From: Calamus simplicifolius
Taxonomy: Eukaryota; Streptophyta; Magnoliopsida; Arecales; Arecaceae
Length of the DNA stretch: 64,000 nt
Direction of reading: 5' to 3'
Assembly: GCA_900491605.1 (NCBI GenBank)
Contig: UESW01004633.1
Location: 634,367-698,366, forward strand
Part shown: positions 24,690-37,300 of the stretch, one piece after another
How the letters are laid out: the number at the start of each line of letters is the position of its first letter
Numbering within the stretch: position 1 is the stretch's first letter
The notes under the pieces: generated by a model
Told to the model about the DNA's origin: nothing
Database searches by the model: none
Seen by the model: only the letters and a program-made list of their open reading frames with translations
Program-made: the position numbers and the translations under genes

Positions 24690-24901
24690 TGCAAAACCAA
24701 ATTCGGTTTGGGCTTGACTTTCATGCCAAGTGCCCATCTTTGACTTTAAATATATATTATAGGCCCAAGTTATTTAGGCCCAACTCATCCATAATTTCAA
24801 CAAGAAAAAGAGTCCACCAATATATAAATAAGTATCCAATTCTTTAGTTATTCAATATGGGACTAATCTCATTCACATCCTTCACACAAACTACACTTAT
24901 A
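24690..24901 (-). repeat. 5' LTR of the 20-25 kb Copia element
   Basis: Matches the other LTR but is about 30 bp shorter through deletions in the tgcccaag-rich part and in the middle. Its outer end is blurred (ttatagttaca instead of ttaca). Confidence 0.75.
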
Positions 24902-25346
24902 GTTACAGGGGTAGTGATAGAAATGAAAATTTATGATTCTATCTCCCAACAAATGGCCTTAGATAACTGATTCAATAATAAAAATAAAATAAAAATAAAA
25001 AGTGAAATTCAGAATTAATTTTATAAATTTTTAAATTTAAAAATTAAAATAAAATATCTTTTAAATTTAAAATTAAAAATATTTTGAATTCCTGTACGAT
25101 GCAAATGGTCGGAGAAATGATTCCGATTCGATTCCGACTGCTAAACCAACCGCCTTTGTTTTTCGAATTGGACACATCGGTAGGGCAAAACCACGTTACC
25201 TTTTCACCAGATACATCCGTCTCGCAGGTCCAAAAGAGCGCATCGATCTAAATTCAAGAGTTGATGTAGCAACCCTAAAATAAAATACTTTTATACTATT
25301 TTATTCACGAGAACGCACCGCACGGCGGAGGGTGGGATAGAGCGCG
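24902..25346 (+). promoter_or_regulatory. Upstream region of the 25-46 kb membrane-protein gene
   Basis: About 445 bp between the Copia LTR and the ATG. The first part is AT-rich; the last 250 bp become GC-richer, as is usual near a plant transcription start. A TATA-like ttttatactatttt lies at about 25289-25302, some 50 bp before the ATG. No other gene is present. Confidence 0.4.
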
Positions 25347-28300
25347 ATGATCGGAGACGGAGGCGGGCGATCCGCGCGGCGACTCGTTCTCCTCACGTCG
25401 ATATTTCTGCAGCTTATCGCAGGTCCGTCTCTCCTAGCACCGATTTTTAATTTTTATCAAGAGTCGATGAGAAATATTCTTTTCCCCTTTTAGTCTCTTC
25501 GTTCCTCCCGATTTCTATGTCGAGTATCGTTCGATAAATTTCTTGAAACTTATTAGATTTTTCATTAGTTTTTGATCTCCAGAATCTGACTGAAGATTTG
25601 TTTGGAGGATGTTGATTTTTATGGATTTAATTTTAACTTGTTTTCCTTCGATTAATTTTCTTGGAATTGGTGGAAAATCGGTGTTTAATTCAGTCATGGT
25701 AGGATTTTGGTATCTGTCTTTAGATTTCAATTTCTTGAATTTGAGTCCTTAATTTCATCTTTTGCAATTCTTTTTTGAATATAAATGTTATTTTGAGCAT
25801 TTAATTTGCGAATGTTTAGTTTGAAATTTTATAATTGGAGCAATAGAATTGTTAACGATTAAAGTAACAGAAGTGACAGCAGCCTTAGTCCTCAAGCGAG
25901 AATTTTGGATGATAAGTAGAAAAGCATCAGCTCCTTGTAGCTTGAAATACTTTGACAGCTTGGATTACCACTATCTACCGTGAACGTGAAAATATCTTCA
26001 TTTTATGCTTGTAGAGATCAAGGTTTTAAGTCCAATGAGGCAAAAGACTATCCTATCCATGCCATCCAAAACCCAACCGTATATGGAAAGAAGAAGAAAG
26101 AGGAAAGAGAGAAGGAAAGGAAACGAGAAAGAGGAAGAAAAAGAAGGAAGGAAGAAGAAAAAGAAAAAAAAAAAAAGGAAGGAAGAAAAAAAGAAAGAAG
26201 AAAAATAAAATAAAAAATATAAGAAAAGAAAATAAATAAATAAATAAATTGAAAGAAAGAGAGACACATGCATCGAGATCCTCTTTTGAGATGGCCAGCA
26301 AGAGAGGGTGAGATAGTCGGACATCTTATTCTACAAAAAAATTTAGAATATCCTCATCTTATGGGATTTGAAACCTTGATCGAGATATTTTTATGGAAAG
26401 TGAAACATAAGAAAGAGATTTGATTAGATGCTTTCTAGATGCTCTTTTGTAATTGTTGAGAACTATGATGGCAAGTGTTGGCAGTTATAATCTAGATTTA
26501 GGATAGTTTAAAGTTGGATATTGTTATAGTATATCTACAAATGTGCCGGATTAACCCATCGCTTGTCCTAGAATGACATGTTAGACTTGACCTATATTGG
26601 AAGACTTGTGGTTTGGGTCAATGTCAAAATTTGGAGCCAAATTTGAACATTGAGTTGGTTATGGATTCTGTATTTTTTTGACTCAATTGTACCTACATGT
26701 CATCCATGTCTAATATGGATCAACAAAAAAAGAGCTAACTTAGTTTGAACCTAACATAGTTTGATTCAAAAGCCAAAATCATAGCTATACAACTACTCCC
26801 ATGTCCTTATTACTTTAATAGATTTCTTAATCCATTACAAGCTTTATTATTATGTAATTTATCCATATGGTGCATCAAGCTTATGATATGCAAGTTTGAT
26901 GCAACATAGGATATAGCTAATAGATACTGTAATCAGTTGGATTATGCCATTCACGGGAGCTAAGGGATTCACAGGCGGAGACTTGATAATTGAATATTTT
27001 TCTTTAAACTTTTCATTAGAGACAATATTAAAATTTTGTTAGGTTTTTATATTTACATCTGAATCATTTGAGCATATTTCTCTATTATTGAGTCATATTC
27101 TTAGTATGATTTTTTATATTTTCTTATTAACAAGTCATACTTTTATGATTTGTACTGGATTTAATGCCTGAATTAGGGTTAGGATAATGGTCTATAATAT
27201 TCTCTTAATTCATTATAAAAAATAGCTTTTGAGATATTAGTAAAATTTATTTTATTAAAAATCGCATCGGTGTCCGAGTGCGGTGATAAGTGAGCAAGGG
27301 TTCCTATACTATGAACGAGTGTGGATAAAGAAGTTAGTCCATGATAGTCGACTTAGAGTAGCAACTCGAAATATATGAATACTAACAAGTAAAGCTATGG
27401 AGATAGTGGACACTATGATTAGGAGAAAAGTAAATATAATATGCTTACAAGAGACTAAATGAGTAAGTGAAAGATTTAGAGAAATAAAGAATACAGGATA
27501 TAAATTATATTACACTGAAAAACATAAAAATAGAAATGAAATAGGAATAATTGTAAACAAGAATTTTAAGGAATATGTTGTTAATGTAACTAGGAAAAAT
27601 CAGATTATATCACTAAAACTTATAATTGAGAATAATATAATTAACATAACTAGTGTATATGTACCATAAGTAGGATTAGACCAACAAACTAAGATACAAT
27701 TTTGGGAAGACATAGATGACATAATGCAACAAATACCACAAGAAGAAAAGATATATTTGAAAGAAGATTTTAATGGACATGTAGGTAAATATAGGGATGG
27801 ATATGAAACGATACATGGAGGATATGGATTTGAAGATAGGAATGAAGCCGGCGTGAGCTTATTAGATTTTGTAGTGTCGTATGATTTAATAATAGTAAAC
27901 ACTTGTTTCAAAAAGAAGATGAATATTTAATAATATTTAAAAGTGGATCTAATAAAAGTCAAATAGACTTTTTCTTAACTAGTTATTTCAGAAGAAAGTT
28001 TAACTTCACAACATAGGATAATGGTAGCAGACATATGGATAAAAATGAAATATAGAGTAAAACATAAAACTATTAATCCAAAAATTAAATGGTAGAATTT
28101 GAAAGGAGAAAAACTAGAATTATTTAAAGCAAAGTTAGTAAGAGAAATGACTATGAATATAAATAGTGATTCCAATTTAATATGAAAAAAAGCAACTAAA
28201 TACATAAAAAATATAGCAAAAGAAGTTCTAGGAGAATTAAAAAGGAGTAGGACTAGTAGGAAAGAAAACTTGGTGGTAGAACGAGGAAGTTCAAATTGCC

Positions 28301-31300
28301 ATCAATCTTAAAGGATAAATTATAAAATTTGGCAAGAGGCTACGGATGAAAAAAGTCTTAAAAAGTATAGGAATGCAAAGAAAGAAGCTAAAAAAGTGGT
28401 AAGTAATGCTAAACTTAAAGCCTATGATGATTTATATAATATACTAAATACAAAAGAAGGTGAAAAGACTATATATGAACTAACAAAATTAAGAGAAAAG
28501 AAAATAAAAGATTTTGACTATATTAAATGTATTAAGGATGAAGATGAAAAAGTCTTAGTAAAAGAAGAAGGATAAAAGAACGATGAAAAAGTTATTTAAA
28601 AAATTATTAAATAAAAATAATTTAGTAAATTTAAGGGTAGAAGGATGTGATAACCTATGAGTAATAAATGAACATAAATTTTTTCGTAAATTTAGCATGC
28701 TTGAGGTTAAAAAGGCTTTGAGTAAAATGAAAAATGCAAAGGCATTAGGATCAGATGTGATCCCTATTGATGTTTGGAAGGCTTAGAAAAAATTGGAGTC
28801 ATGTGGTTAACCAATTTATTTAATAGGATTGTAGCAACTAAAAGAATGCCAGATGATTGGAAAAAAAATATAAATACCCATTGTTGCCGTGGAAATCCGT
28901 TCTCCGACTCGGGTGCGCTTCTGGCTCCTGATCCGGACGCCGATCTCGTTGCCTCGGGGTGGAACCTGCAAGACAGTCGCACGCAGAGGGTGCTGTGGGG
29001 GTTGCCCTCTGCGGAGGATCCTTCGACGCCCAAGTCAGTAGAGATTCACAGCAAGCAGATGTGAGGAGAAGACTCTCACAGAGGAGTTCCCCTTTTGGCG
29101 GGTGTTCTCTTTCGAGAGCTCTGAGCTCAGAGGGAGCTTCAATGGAGTATCAGAGCTAGTGAATAGCGTAAAAGTATGCGTAAGAATTGCGTACAAAATT
29201 GGCATACCTGAGAGGTTGGAGGGCTGTGGTATTTATAGGCGATCACCTGATTCCTTGGACGTGCCCTGGATGGGGTCTGAAAACTGTTAGGATTCGAGAT
29301 GGACTCGAATCAAGTTTGTTATGAGGCCGGTAGGGTCCACATCTTGTCAGTTAGAGGATCGACGGCTGGAGAGCTGGTTGATGCCTTGAGATTCAGTGAT
29401 CACATAGACCTAGGCCACTCTTACGGGTCCTAGGCCACTTCTGGGCATGATTCGCCGCTGAAATCTTATTCAGTTATAGTGAATTTGAACTCTCCTGCGC
29501 TGAATTCCGCAGAGGTATTTTGAATGCCGTGGTTCGGCCAGAATGAGGAATAACCTGGTTTTCCGAGGCATAGAATGGGTCGGCTCGAATGGCCGAGGTA
29601 CGGTCGGCTCGGATGGCCAAGGTATGAAGATAGCTTGGGTTACCGAGGAATGGCTCGGCTTAGATAGCCGAAGTATGAGGATAGCTCGGGTTACCGAGGA
29701 ATGGTTCGGCTCAGATGGCGAAGGTATGAGGATAGCTTGGGTTACCGAGGAATGACTCAGCTTAGATGGCGAGGTATGAGGATAGCTCGGGTTGTCGGGC
29801 GACCCGACTTTGTCAAAGGTGATTCGGCTTCGCCGCTTGGATGTCATGCCGATGGCTGGTAGGGTGTTTGGATTGGGCATGACCCAATTATCGATGTGGG
29901 CGGTCAATAATGCAATGATGATTTTACCCCTCATCACATGCCCCCCACTCCCTAGTCCAAAGTGTAAGTTCGGATATAGGGAGTAGAATTCCGAGCAATC
30001 TCATTTGGGGGATTCAAAAAGGCGGGCAATGATAATCTCGTAAATGACGGGCCACTGTTTCGTCATCATTTTTCGTCGCTCGAGGAGGAAACGTCTCGTT
30101 TCCAACAAGCCGCGATAGCGGAAGTTCCACGTGGCGGGACTCCTTTATTTTTGGCGCCCGTATCCGGGGTTTTGGCATCTAGGGCTTTCTCTCTGAAGCG
30201 CTTATTTAAAGAGGGCTGGGGCGATGCTCCTTCTGCAACACGCCCTTTGTCCCTATCATAGAGATTTTCTTCTTTCTCTAAGCTCTGTTCGTTTGTTCGT
30301 GTTCTGTTCCTTATTCCATCAATATGAAGGGCCCAAACGACATTGCCTCAGAGGTCACCTCGAGGATCTGGATAGAATCCATCGGCTTTACAGGGTTCAT
30401 GGGGACGTAGTCTTACGGGTGCCGAGGGCTGAACATAGAGTTTCGACTGAGTTAAGTCATGGAGTTTTCTTCTACAAGGAGAGCCTTAGAGCAGGTCTCC
30501 GATTTCCTCTTCACTCGTTGGTACAGAGGTGATGAGGTTTTACAATATATGTCCAACAATGGTAGCACCGAATAGCTGGCGCAATCTCATCGGGTTCATC
30601 TCGTTGTGCAGCCGCGTTGGGGTGACCGACCCTCCCCATGTTCCAAGTTGCCATAATCTGGTTTCTGGGAGGGGCTTCGAGTGGCCGTATATTGGCCCCG
30701 GAAGTCGTTCAAGATGATTACCGACAACCCATCTTCGATAAAGGAGTGGAAGCCCCAATTTTTTATTGTCGAAGGGAATATCGATTCAGATTTTCGAGGG
30801 GATGGGCGAGTTATGTGAAGGATCCAGAGGCGCGCCCGAAGTTGAGCGAGCAGGAGAAGAGAGATATGATGACCCTTCGCAACGGTCCGGAGGTATCAGC
30901 TAGCACTCTGTTGGTGGAGGATGCCCTCTTCGCCATCAGGCTTAGCTCTATCGACCCTCAAGGTAAGTGTACCTTTCCTCTTTGGTTACGATGGCCGGTG
31001 TGTTTGGGTATTTCTGTTCGATTGAACCATTTAGTGTGTTTTCAGCCGAGAGGTTGGCGTTTGTGGGCCAAATGAAGGAGCTGGGCAAGCGTCATAGGGG
31101 CTCCAGCTAGATCCGCAGGGATCCCAGGGTCCCCTCCCTGCCGGAGGTAGCAGAGGAAATCGCTCCTGCCGTAGTCCAGTGCCGAGGAGATGTTCGGTCA
31201 GCTAGAGGTTTTTCACAGCGGTGAGGAGTCCACCGCGTATGGAAGAGACCCCTGCTCAGGTGAGGGGTCAGGAGAGGCAGTGGCGGCTACTGAAGCTCAA

Positions 31301-34300
31301 GTGGAGTTGCCTGTTGAAAGGCTGGTGGAGGTCGTGGTGTCTCCCGCTGAGGATTCCTCTTCCGCGGTCCTCGGGGATGTCGTGGAAGAGGTTAAAGTTC
31401 GGGTGGAGTCTGTCGGAGGCGAAGCATCAGTAGGAGATGAAGAAGAAGAAGAAGAGTTACTACTGAATGAAGGGGATGTCGAGCTGAGATTCCCTCAGTC
31501 GAGGCCGAAGCATTCGAGGCCTTGCAGGTTAGAGTTCTGACAAAGGAAGCCGAGCGGATGGTTCCTCGGGCCAGAGTTCCTCAAGCCAGTCCTTCGGCTA
31601 TGAGCTCTCTTGTCCACAGCCCGAAGGTGGATGATATGCTCACCGCCTTGATGAGGTCTGTTTTGCGCGGGGGGGAGTTCCTCGACGGACGAGCCTGTCG
31701 CGAGGATATCATTGAGGCGGCTTTCGGTCGGCTTGGGGCGCCGAAGGATGTTTTTCTTCTCCCCGAAATCAATAACACTACTCTCATGACGATGGCTTCA
31801 AACTACATCTCCCGGGTAAGTTATTGTACCAAGGTTGTAATCCTTGATAAGTCGGCCGGGCCGTGGTTTCTTACTTGTGTTTTTCTTGCAGAATGCCTTG
31901 GTCACAAGGGTGCTGAATTGGCGCTTAAATTTGGCCACTAGGGCTTGCGCTCAGGCCAGAAAGGAAGCGGCCGACCTTCGGGCGAGGGTGGATTCAACCA
32001 GTCGGCTTTCTAGGGCCTTGGCATCCGCTAGGGGATTTCGAGAGGGTGAGCGAGTCTCACCGACTTGCAGCCGAAAGGGCCTCTCGGCTCGAAGCCCAAG
32101 TCAAAGAGCTTCAGGGTTTCCAAACAATCGGACAAGGCTTGCCTGGAGTTATCCCAAATTAAGGCAAAGCATGACGACGAGTTAAGACCATGCAGCAGTA
32201 TTTCGACAAAAGGTGGAACCAGCTGAGGGCTAGTCACTCCGAGGATAAAAGTAATTGGAGCAGGAGGCTCGAGGAGGAACGGTGCCGGCGGCAGCGGATC
32301 AGCTTGCCGATCTGAATAAGCTGATATGGAGAATCGGCTTAAAGTGGCAACATGAGCAGATTGCTAGGCTCACCAATGATCTTGATCAGTCTCGGCGAGA
32401 AGTTGGGGACAAGCAGTCCCAAATTAATGACCTCAAGGAGGGTCTTCATCAAAATACGACGGCCAAATTGAAGGCCCTGGAAAGGGTTGAAGAGCTGAGT
32501 AATAAAATGGCTCGGGGGAGGAAGAGGTATAGTGTCTCCCACTTATTTGCTTTCGGTACTTTTCTTTTGTGCGTGGGCTCAAGCGTTCCAATGTTTTGCA
32601 GATGGCCAAGGTCGAGCTCGAGGCGCAGGAGCAGTTTAAAGCTCTAAGGGCGGAATTGGCCGCGAGTCGCCAGATGAATCTTGAACTCAGGAACCAGTTA
32701 TCCGAAGCTAATAAGCGGATTACCTCGGCTATGGAGTACAAAGGCTCTGTGCAATTTTTGAGGAGTGGAGGGAGGCTTGTGCTGATGCATTCCGATTCAC
32801 CGAGGAGGAAACTCGGGCGAAAATCTCTCGGGTATATCCCGAGTTGGATTTATCTTTTCTGGAGGCCGAGCTATTTGATGCTTGCACCCCGGGAGCCGAA
32901 GAAGCCGAGTATGAGGATATCTCGGACGTCGATCTTGACGCCATCCTGGGCCCTAACGAGGCTGCGCTCCTGATGAACCCTCAGCTCGCTGCCGAGGAAC
33001 CAACAACATTTGAAGTGGGTGAAGCAAGTCAAGTCCTCCTGGACGTTACCGAGGAGGCTCCTGGGACCAACCCAACCCTGATTCTTAAGGGTTGCTTATG
33101 TATTTTTGCCTCTTAGATTTGTAATCTGGCTGAAACTTTTTTAATGAATAGATCTGTTGTCTCCACTTGTTTGTCTTTTTTGGACGATCTTTTTGTCACA
33201 AGTTTTTTCTGACGGCGAACGAATCATAATCCACTCGTGTTCTTAGGTCGGTTTATTCTTTTCGAATCGAATGTCTTATTTATTCGAAGCTAAACCGATT
33301 TGCTTTGCTGACGTAAGCTAGCTCAGTTTGAACTTAAGGAAATGTCTCGATCGAGGCCGAGGCTAAGCAGATGGTTCAGTGCGCCGAAGCATAGAATAGT
33401 TTGGCTAGAACCTTGGAAACGTCCCGGTCGAGGCCAAGGCTAGCAGATAGTTCGATCTATCCGAAATAAGAAATTGGCTCATTTGGCCGAGGCATAAAAT
33501 GGTTCGGCGCGATATGACCAAAAACTGCGAATACCTCGACTGGGGCCAAGATTTGGTGGATAGTCCGGTCTATAAGAAATTGTCTCATTTTCTGCCCAAG
33601 GATGAGACGGATTTGTAATTCGCCGAAGGACGCTTTGTTTTTTGCGTAAGGCATTTATCCCGTTGGCCTTTCCAATGCGGGTCTTTTTAGCGTACGCGAT
33701 AAGCATTCGATTGCCATTGGACGATGTCATTTTCACAAGGTGATTTCCCAGGCCTGCCCGTATCTCAAGGACCTGCGGACGATTTCCTGCATTTAAGGCT
33801 CTTGATTCGAGGTCAGAGGAAAATCTTTTGTCTTGCGTCATGGCCTGGGAAATGCATTCGGCGCTTTGGAAAGTGCCCTTTTATCCTGAACCGCCATGTG
33901 GCAGCGTGGCCAGGGCATTTTGAATCCCAGGGCTTTCTGCTTTAATGGCTGCTCCCGACCTGTTTGCCTATAAAGCGGGGGGAGCTGACCGTGTTGGGCT
34001 ATCTCCCAAGGCCTTCCCTTTCTGTGACTTGCAAGGGTTTTCATGGCGTTTGTTTCATTGAGGAGGGGAGATCGAGCTCCTTTTGAAGTGGTTTATCCCC
34101 AGATAGCTGGGGTGATGGAGAAGCTGCTGAAGAGCAGGCAGTCCTCAAGGGAGGAATTTCGGAGATCATATGGAGAGCGCATGGGACCCGCAGAGGTCAT
34201 ATGGGGAGCGCACGTATGCGCTTCCTGTGTGTCCTTTGCCACTTGCCATGGGGATCGCAGGAAATGCAAAGCATACGTATCCCCCGTGGCTAATATGAAT

Positions 34301-37300
34301 TTCGCCTCCTCCCTCAGCTTGAATTCCTCAATTCATCCGCCTGAGGAATCTTTTTCCATGTGAAGAGGGAGGAGGGATGTGTGGGTCTGCTAGTTCCCTG
34401 CCTATGTTGTTGTGCAGTGGCTAGCAGTCCAGCATCCCACTTGGGGGATGCTTCATTGGCATAAGCATCCACGGGTCCTTGACCTGTTATGATCCCTCAA
34501 CGTGTTCATCCGAGGGATCCGTGGATGGCCTACTTTGTTCTTTGGCATTAACCAGTGGCTCAACAGAGCTTGTCTGGTTTCTCTGATTTCTGGGGTCGGA
34601 TGTAAAGACATCGTTATCGACCAAGTGCTCAGCCGAGCTTTTATCTTATTTGTATTCTCCGTGCTATGATGCACTTGTAATGCCTCTCAAGAGGTTGTAA
34701 TTTTTTCATTAATAAAGAAAGTTTCTACTCTTTCTTCTTTTGACATCTGTTTCTTTTTCGATGTGATTGTGTCGAGAGTTGGCTACCTCATTTTATGCTT
34801 TTCAGTCCGTAGCATAATCTATAAGTCCAGTAGTGCTTTTGCTACTTTATTTTTGCCAACATGTCATTTAGTCCCCTATGGAGGAAGTGTTTATCTTGTT
34901 TAGGTCAGAGAAAGGCCTGGGCGGCCTGTGAACTTATGCAGTAAACATGGTCCTATTTAAGGGATGAAGTACGTATTTCTTTGAAAAGAAATAACTTGCA
35001 TAATCTTGCTGGTAAGCAGAGAAAGGTTACTACCTCTGCCGAAGCATAATAGGACGTCTTAGTCACGTCAGAGTGTTTGAGAAATTACTCGTTAGGCCGA
35101 GGCTTCCAGAAATATATTACTCGGATTGGCCGAGGCTTCAGAAATATATCACTCGGCTTGGCCGAGGCTTCAAGAATATATTTACTTGGCGCTGCCAAGG
35201 TACGGACTCGGCTCGGCCGAGGCTTCAGAAATATATCACTCGGTTTGGCCGAGGCTTCAAGAATATATCACTCGGCTTGGCCGAGGTTTCAGAAGTATAT
35301 CACTCGGTTTGACCGAGGCTTCAAGATTATATTTTACTTGGCGCCAAGGTACGAAGATCACTCGGGCCAAGGATTTATAAAGATTATATTTTACTTGGCG
35401 CTGCCAAGTACGAAGTCAGCCCAACTGGGATATATTTTACTTGGCGCGGCCAAGTCAGATCAGCCGAGGATTTATAAAGATTATATTTTACTTGGCGCTG
35501 CCAAGGTACGGAGTCCTCCCAGCCCAGCTGGGATATATTTTACTTGGTGCGGCCAAGGTCCGGAGATCGCTTGGCCCGTCGAGGATTTATAAAGATTATA
35601 TTTTACTTGGCGCTGCCAAGGTACGGAGTCCTCCCAGCCCAGCTGGGATATATTTTACTTGGCGCGGCCAAGGTCCGGAGATCGCTCCCGCCGAGGATTT
35701 ATAAAGATTATATTTTACTTGGCGCTGCCAAGGTACGGAGTCCTCCCAGCCCGGCTGGGATATATTTACTTGGCGTGGCCAAGGTCCGGAGATCGCTCGG
35801 CCTAGCGGAGGATTTATAAAAATTATATTTTACTTGGCGCTGCCAAGGTACGGAGTCCTAGCCCAGCTGGGATATATTTTACTTGGCGCGGCCAAGGTCC
35901 GGAGATCGCTCGGCCCAGCCGAGATTTATAAAGATTATATTTTACTTGGCGCTGCCAAGGTACGGAGTCCTCCTAGCCCAGCTGGGATATATTTTACTTG
36001 GCGCGGCCAAGGTCCGAAGATCGCTCGGCCCGGCCGAGGATTTATAAACTCTTCACTGATGATAGATGCGAGGTACTTGATCGCGAGATTATCCGAGTTC
36101 ACGTCCGAGAATAGATTTTCCATTTAGATCTTGGAGCTTATAGGTGCCGGGTCTGATTACCTCCATAATTTGATAAGGACCCTCCCAATTAGGGGACAGC
36201 TTTCCTTGCTCCAGTGGCTTTGAGACGGATGCCTTCCGAAGTACCAGATCACCTGGAAGAAAAACTTCCCTTTGACTCTGGTTGAATGGTAGCGGGCAAC
36301 TCTTTGTTGGTAGGCGCCATCCGGATTCGGGCTTTCTCCCTGACTTCTTCTATCAAGTCAAGATTGGTTCGGAGTTGTTCATCATTGGATTCTTTCGAGT
36401 AGCCTTCGGTGCGAGGGGAGGGGAGCCCGACCTCCACAGGGATAACAGCTTCTGTGCCGAAAGCCATCTTAAATGGAGTCTGGCCTGTGGGAGCCCTTTC
36501 AGTGGTTCGGTACGCCCACAGCACATGGTGGAGCTCCTCCGCCCATCTGCCTCGCGCTTGGTTGAGCCGAGCTTTAATTCCCTGCAAGAGAGTTTGGTTT
36601 GTTACCTCGGCCTCTCCGTTAGCTTGAGGATGTCCGACCGATGTCAGGCGATGGAGAATGCCATGATCCTCGCAGAACTCCGAAACTTCGGATTATCAAA
36701 TTGCTTCCCGTTGTCAGGATGATGGTGTGGGGAAGACCGAAGCGGCAGATGATGGACCTCCACATGAAGTCTTTAGCCCGAGCTTCGATTATCTGGGCGA
36801 CTGCTTCGGCTTCAACCCACTTAGTAAATAATCAATTGCAACAAACAAGAACTTCCTTTGCCCCGTTGCGAGGGGGAAAGGGCCAAGTATATCCATTCCC
36901 CACTTGGCGAAGGGCCAGGGGGATGAGATGGAAGTCAGGTGAGCAGAGGGGAGCCTCTGAATATTTGAGTGTCGTTGGCACGCATCACAAGCTCGGACAA
37001 GGTCATCAGCATCTTTCTGCATCGTTGGCCAATAATACCCTTGACGCAGCACTTTGTGGCATAGGGCCCTACCACCAAGGTGATTGCCGCAGATGCCTTC
37101 ATGGACCTCTCGAAGAGCATAGTCGGCTCCGTAGGTCGGAGGCATTTGAGCAGGCATTGAGAAGGACCGCTTGTAGCCGGTCATCAATCAGAACATAATG
37201 AGATGATTGCAATTTCAACTTCCTTGCTTCCTTTCTATCAGTGGGCAGCAACCCTTCTTTGAGGTACTGGTGCAGGGGGTCCATCCAGGATGGTTCGGTG

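Larger units (their letters stand above)
20091..24901 (-). mobile_element. Copia LTR retrotransposon, minus strand, decayed and internally deleted
   Basis: Two related LTRs of about 210-245 bp (20091-20334 and 24690-24901) flank a Copia coding region in the order gag, protease, integrase, RT, RNase H on the minus strand. The 3' LTR is preceded by a clear polypurine tract. The 5' LTR runs straight into mid-gag sequence (KMMFFLTALKVGY), with no primer-binding site or gag start, so the leader has been deleted. I could not find a convincing target-site duplication. Frameshifts and stops interrupt every domain. Confidence 0.9.
30324..33116 (+). pseudogene. Antisense, intron-containing cargo gene of the Tat element (Transposase_28-like protein), decayed
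   Basis: Opposite strand to gag-pol. The N-terminal part (APNSWRNLIGFISLCSRVGV, GRGFEWPYIGPG, SSIKEWKPQFFIVEG) resembles plant proteins annotated as putative gypsy-type transposon (Transposase_28), a recollection of the family rather than a search. The middle is acidic (GDEEEEEELLLNEG). Then comes a likely coiled coil (ACAQARKEAADLRARVDS; EAQEQFKALRAELAASRQ). The tail is acidic (DISDVDLDAILG). Three short introns with canonical borders are visible: 30963-31045, 31816-31891 and 32527-32601 (83, 76 and 75 bp). Broken here by a stop soon after the first ATG (about 30408), a frameshift near 30530 and further stops. Biological role unknown. Confidence 0.65.

Noticed and set aside
20081..24910. Target-site duplication of the 20-25 kb Copia
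   Set aside because: TTAAC on the left has no matching 5-mer at the blurred right end.
26005..26324. Long Lys/Glu-rich and Phe/Ser-rich frames on both strands
   Set aside because: They are translations of a simple purine tract; no codon bias, start context or family resemblance.
35375..36045. CRISPR-like look of regularly spaced repeats
   Set aside because: Whole units, including the would-be spacers, are repeated; plant retroelement context; no cas genes.
35073..36127. Several overlapping plus-strand frames with repeated RGFRNISLGLAEA-like peptides
   Set aside because: They come from the 32 bp and 114 bp tandem arrays and change frame with each unit length; not a repeat protein.
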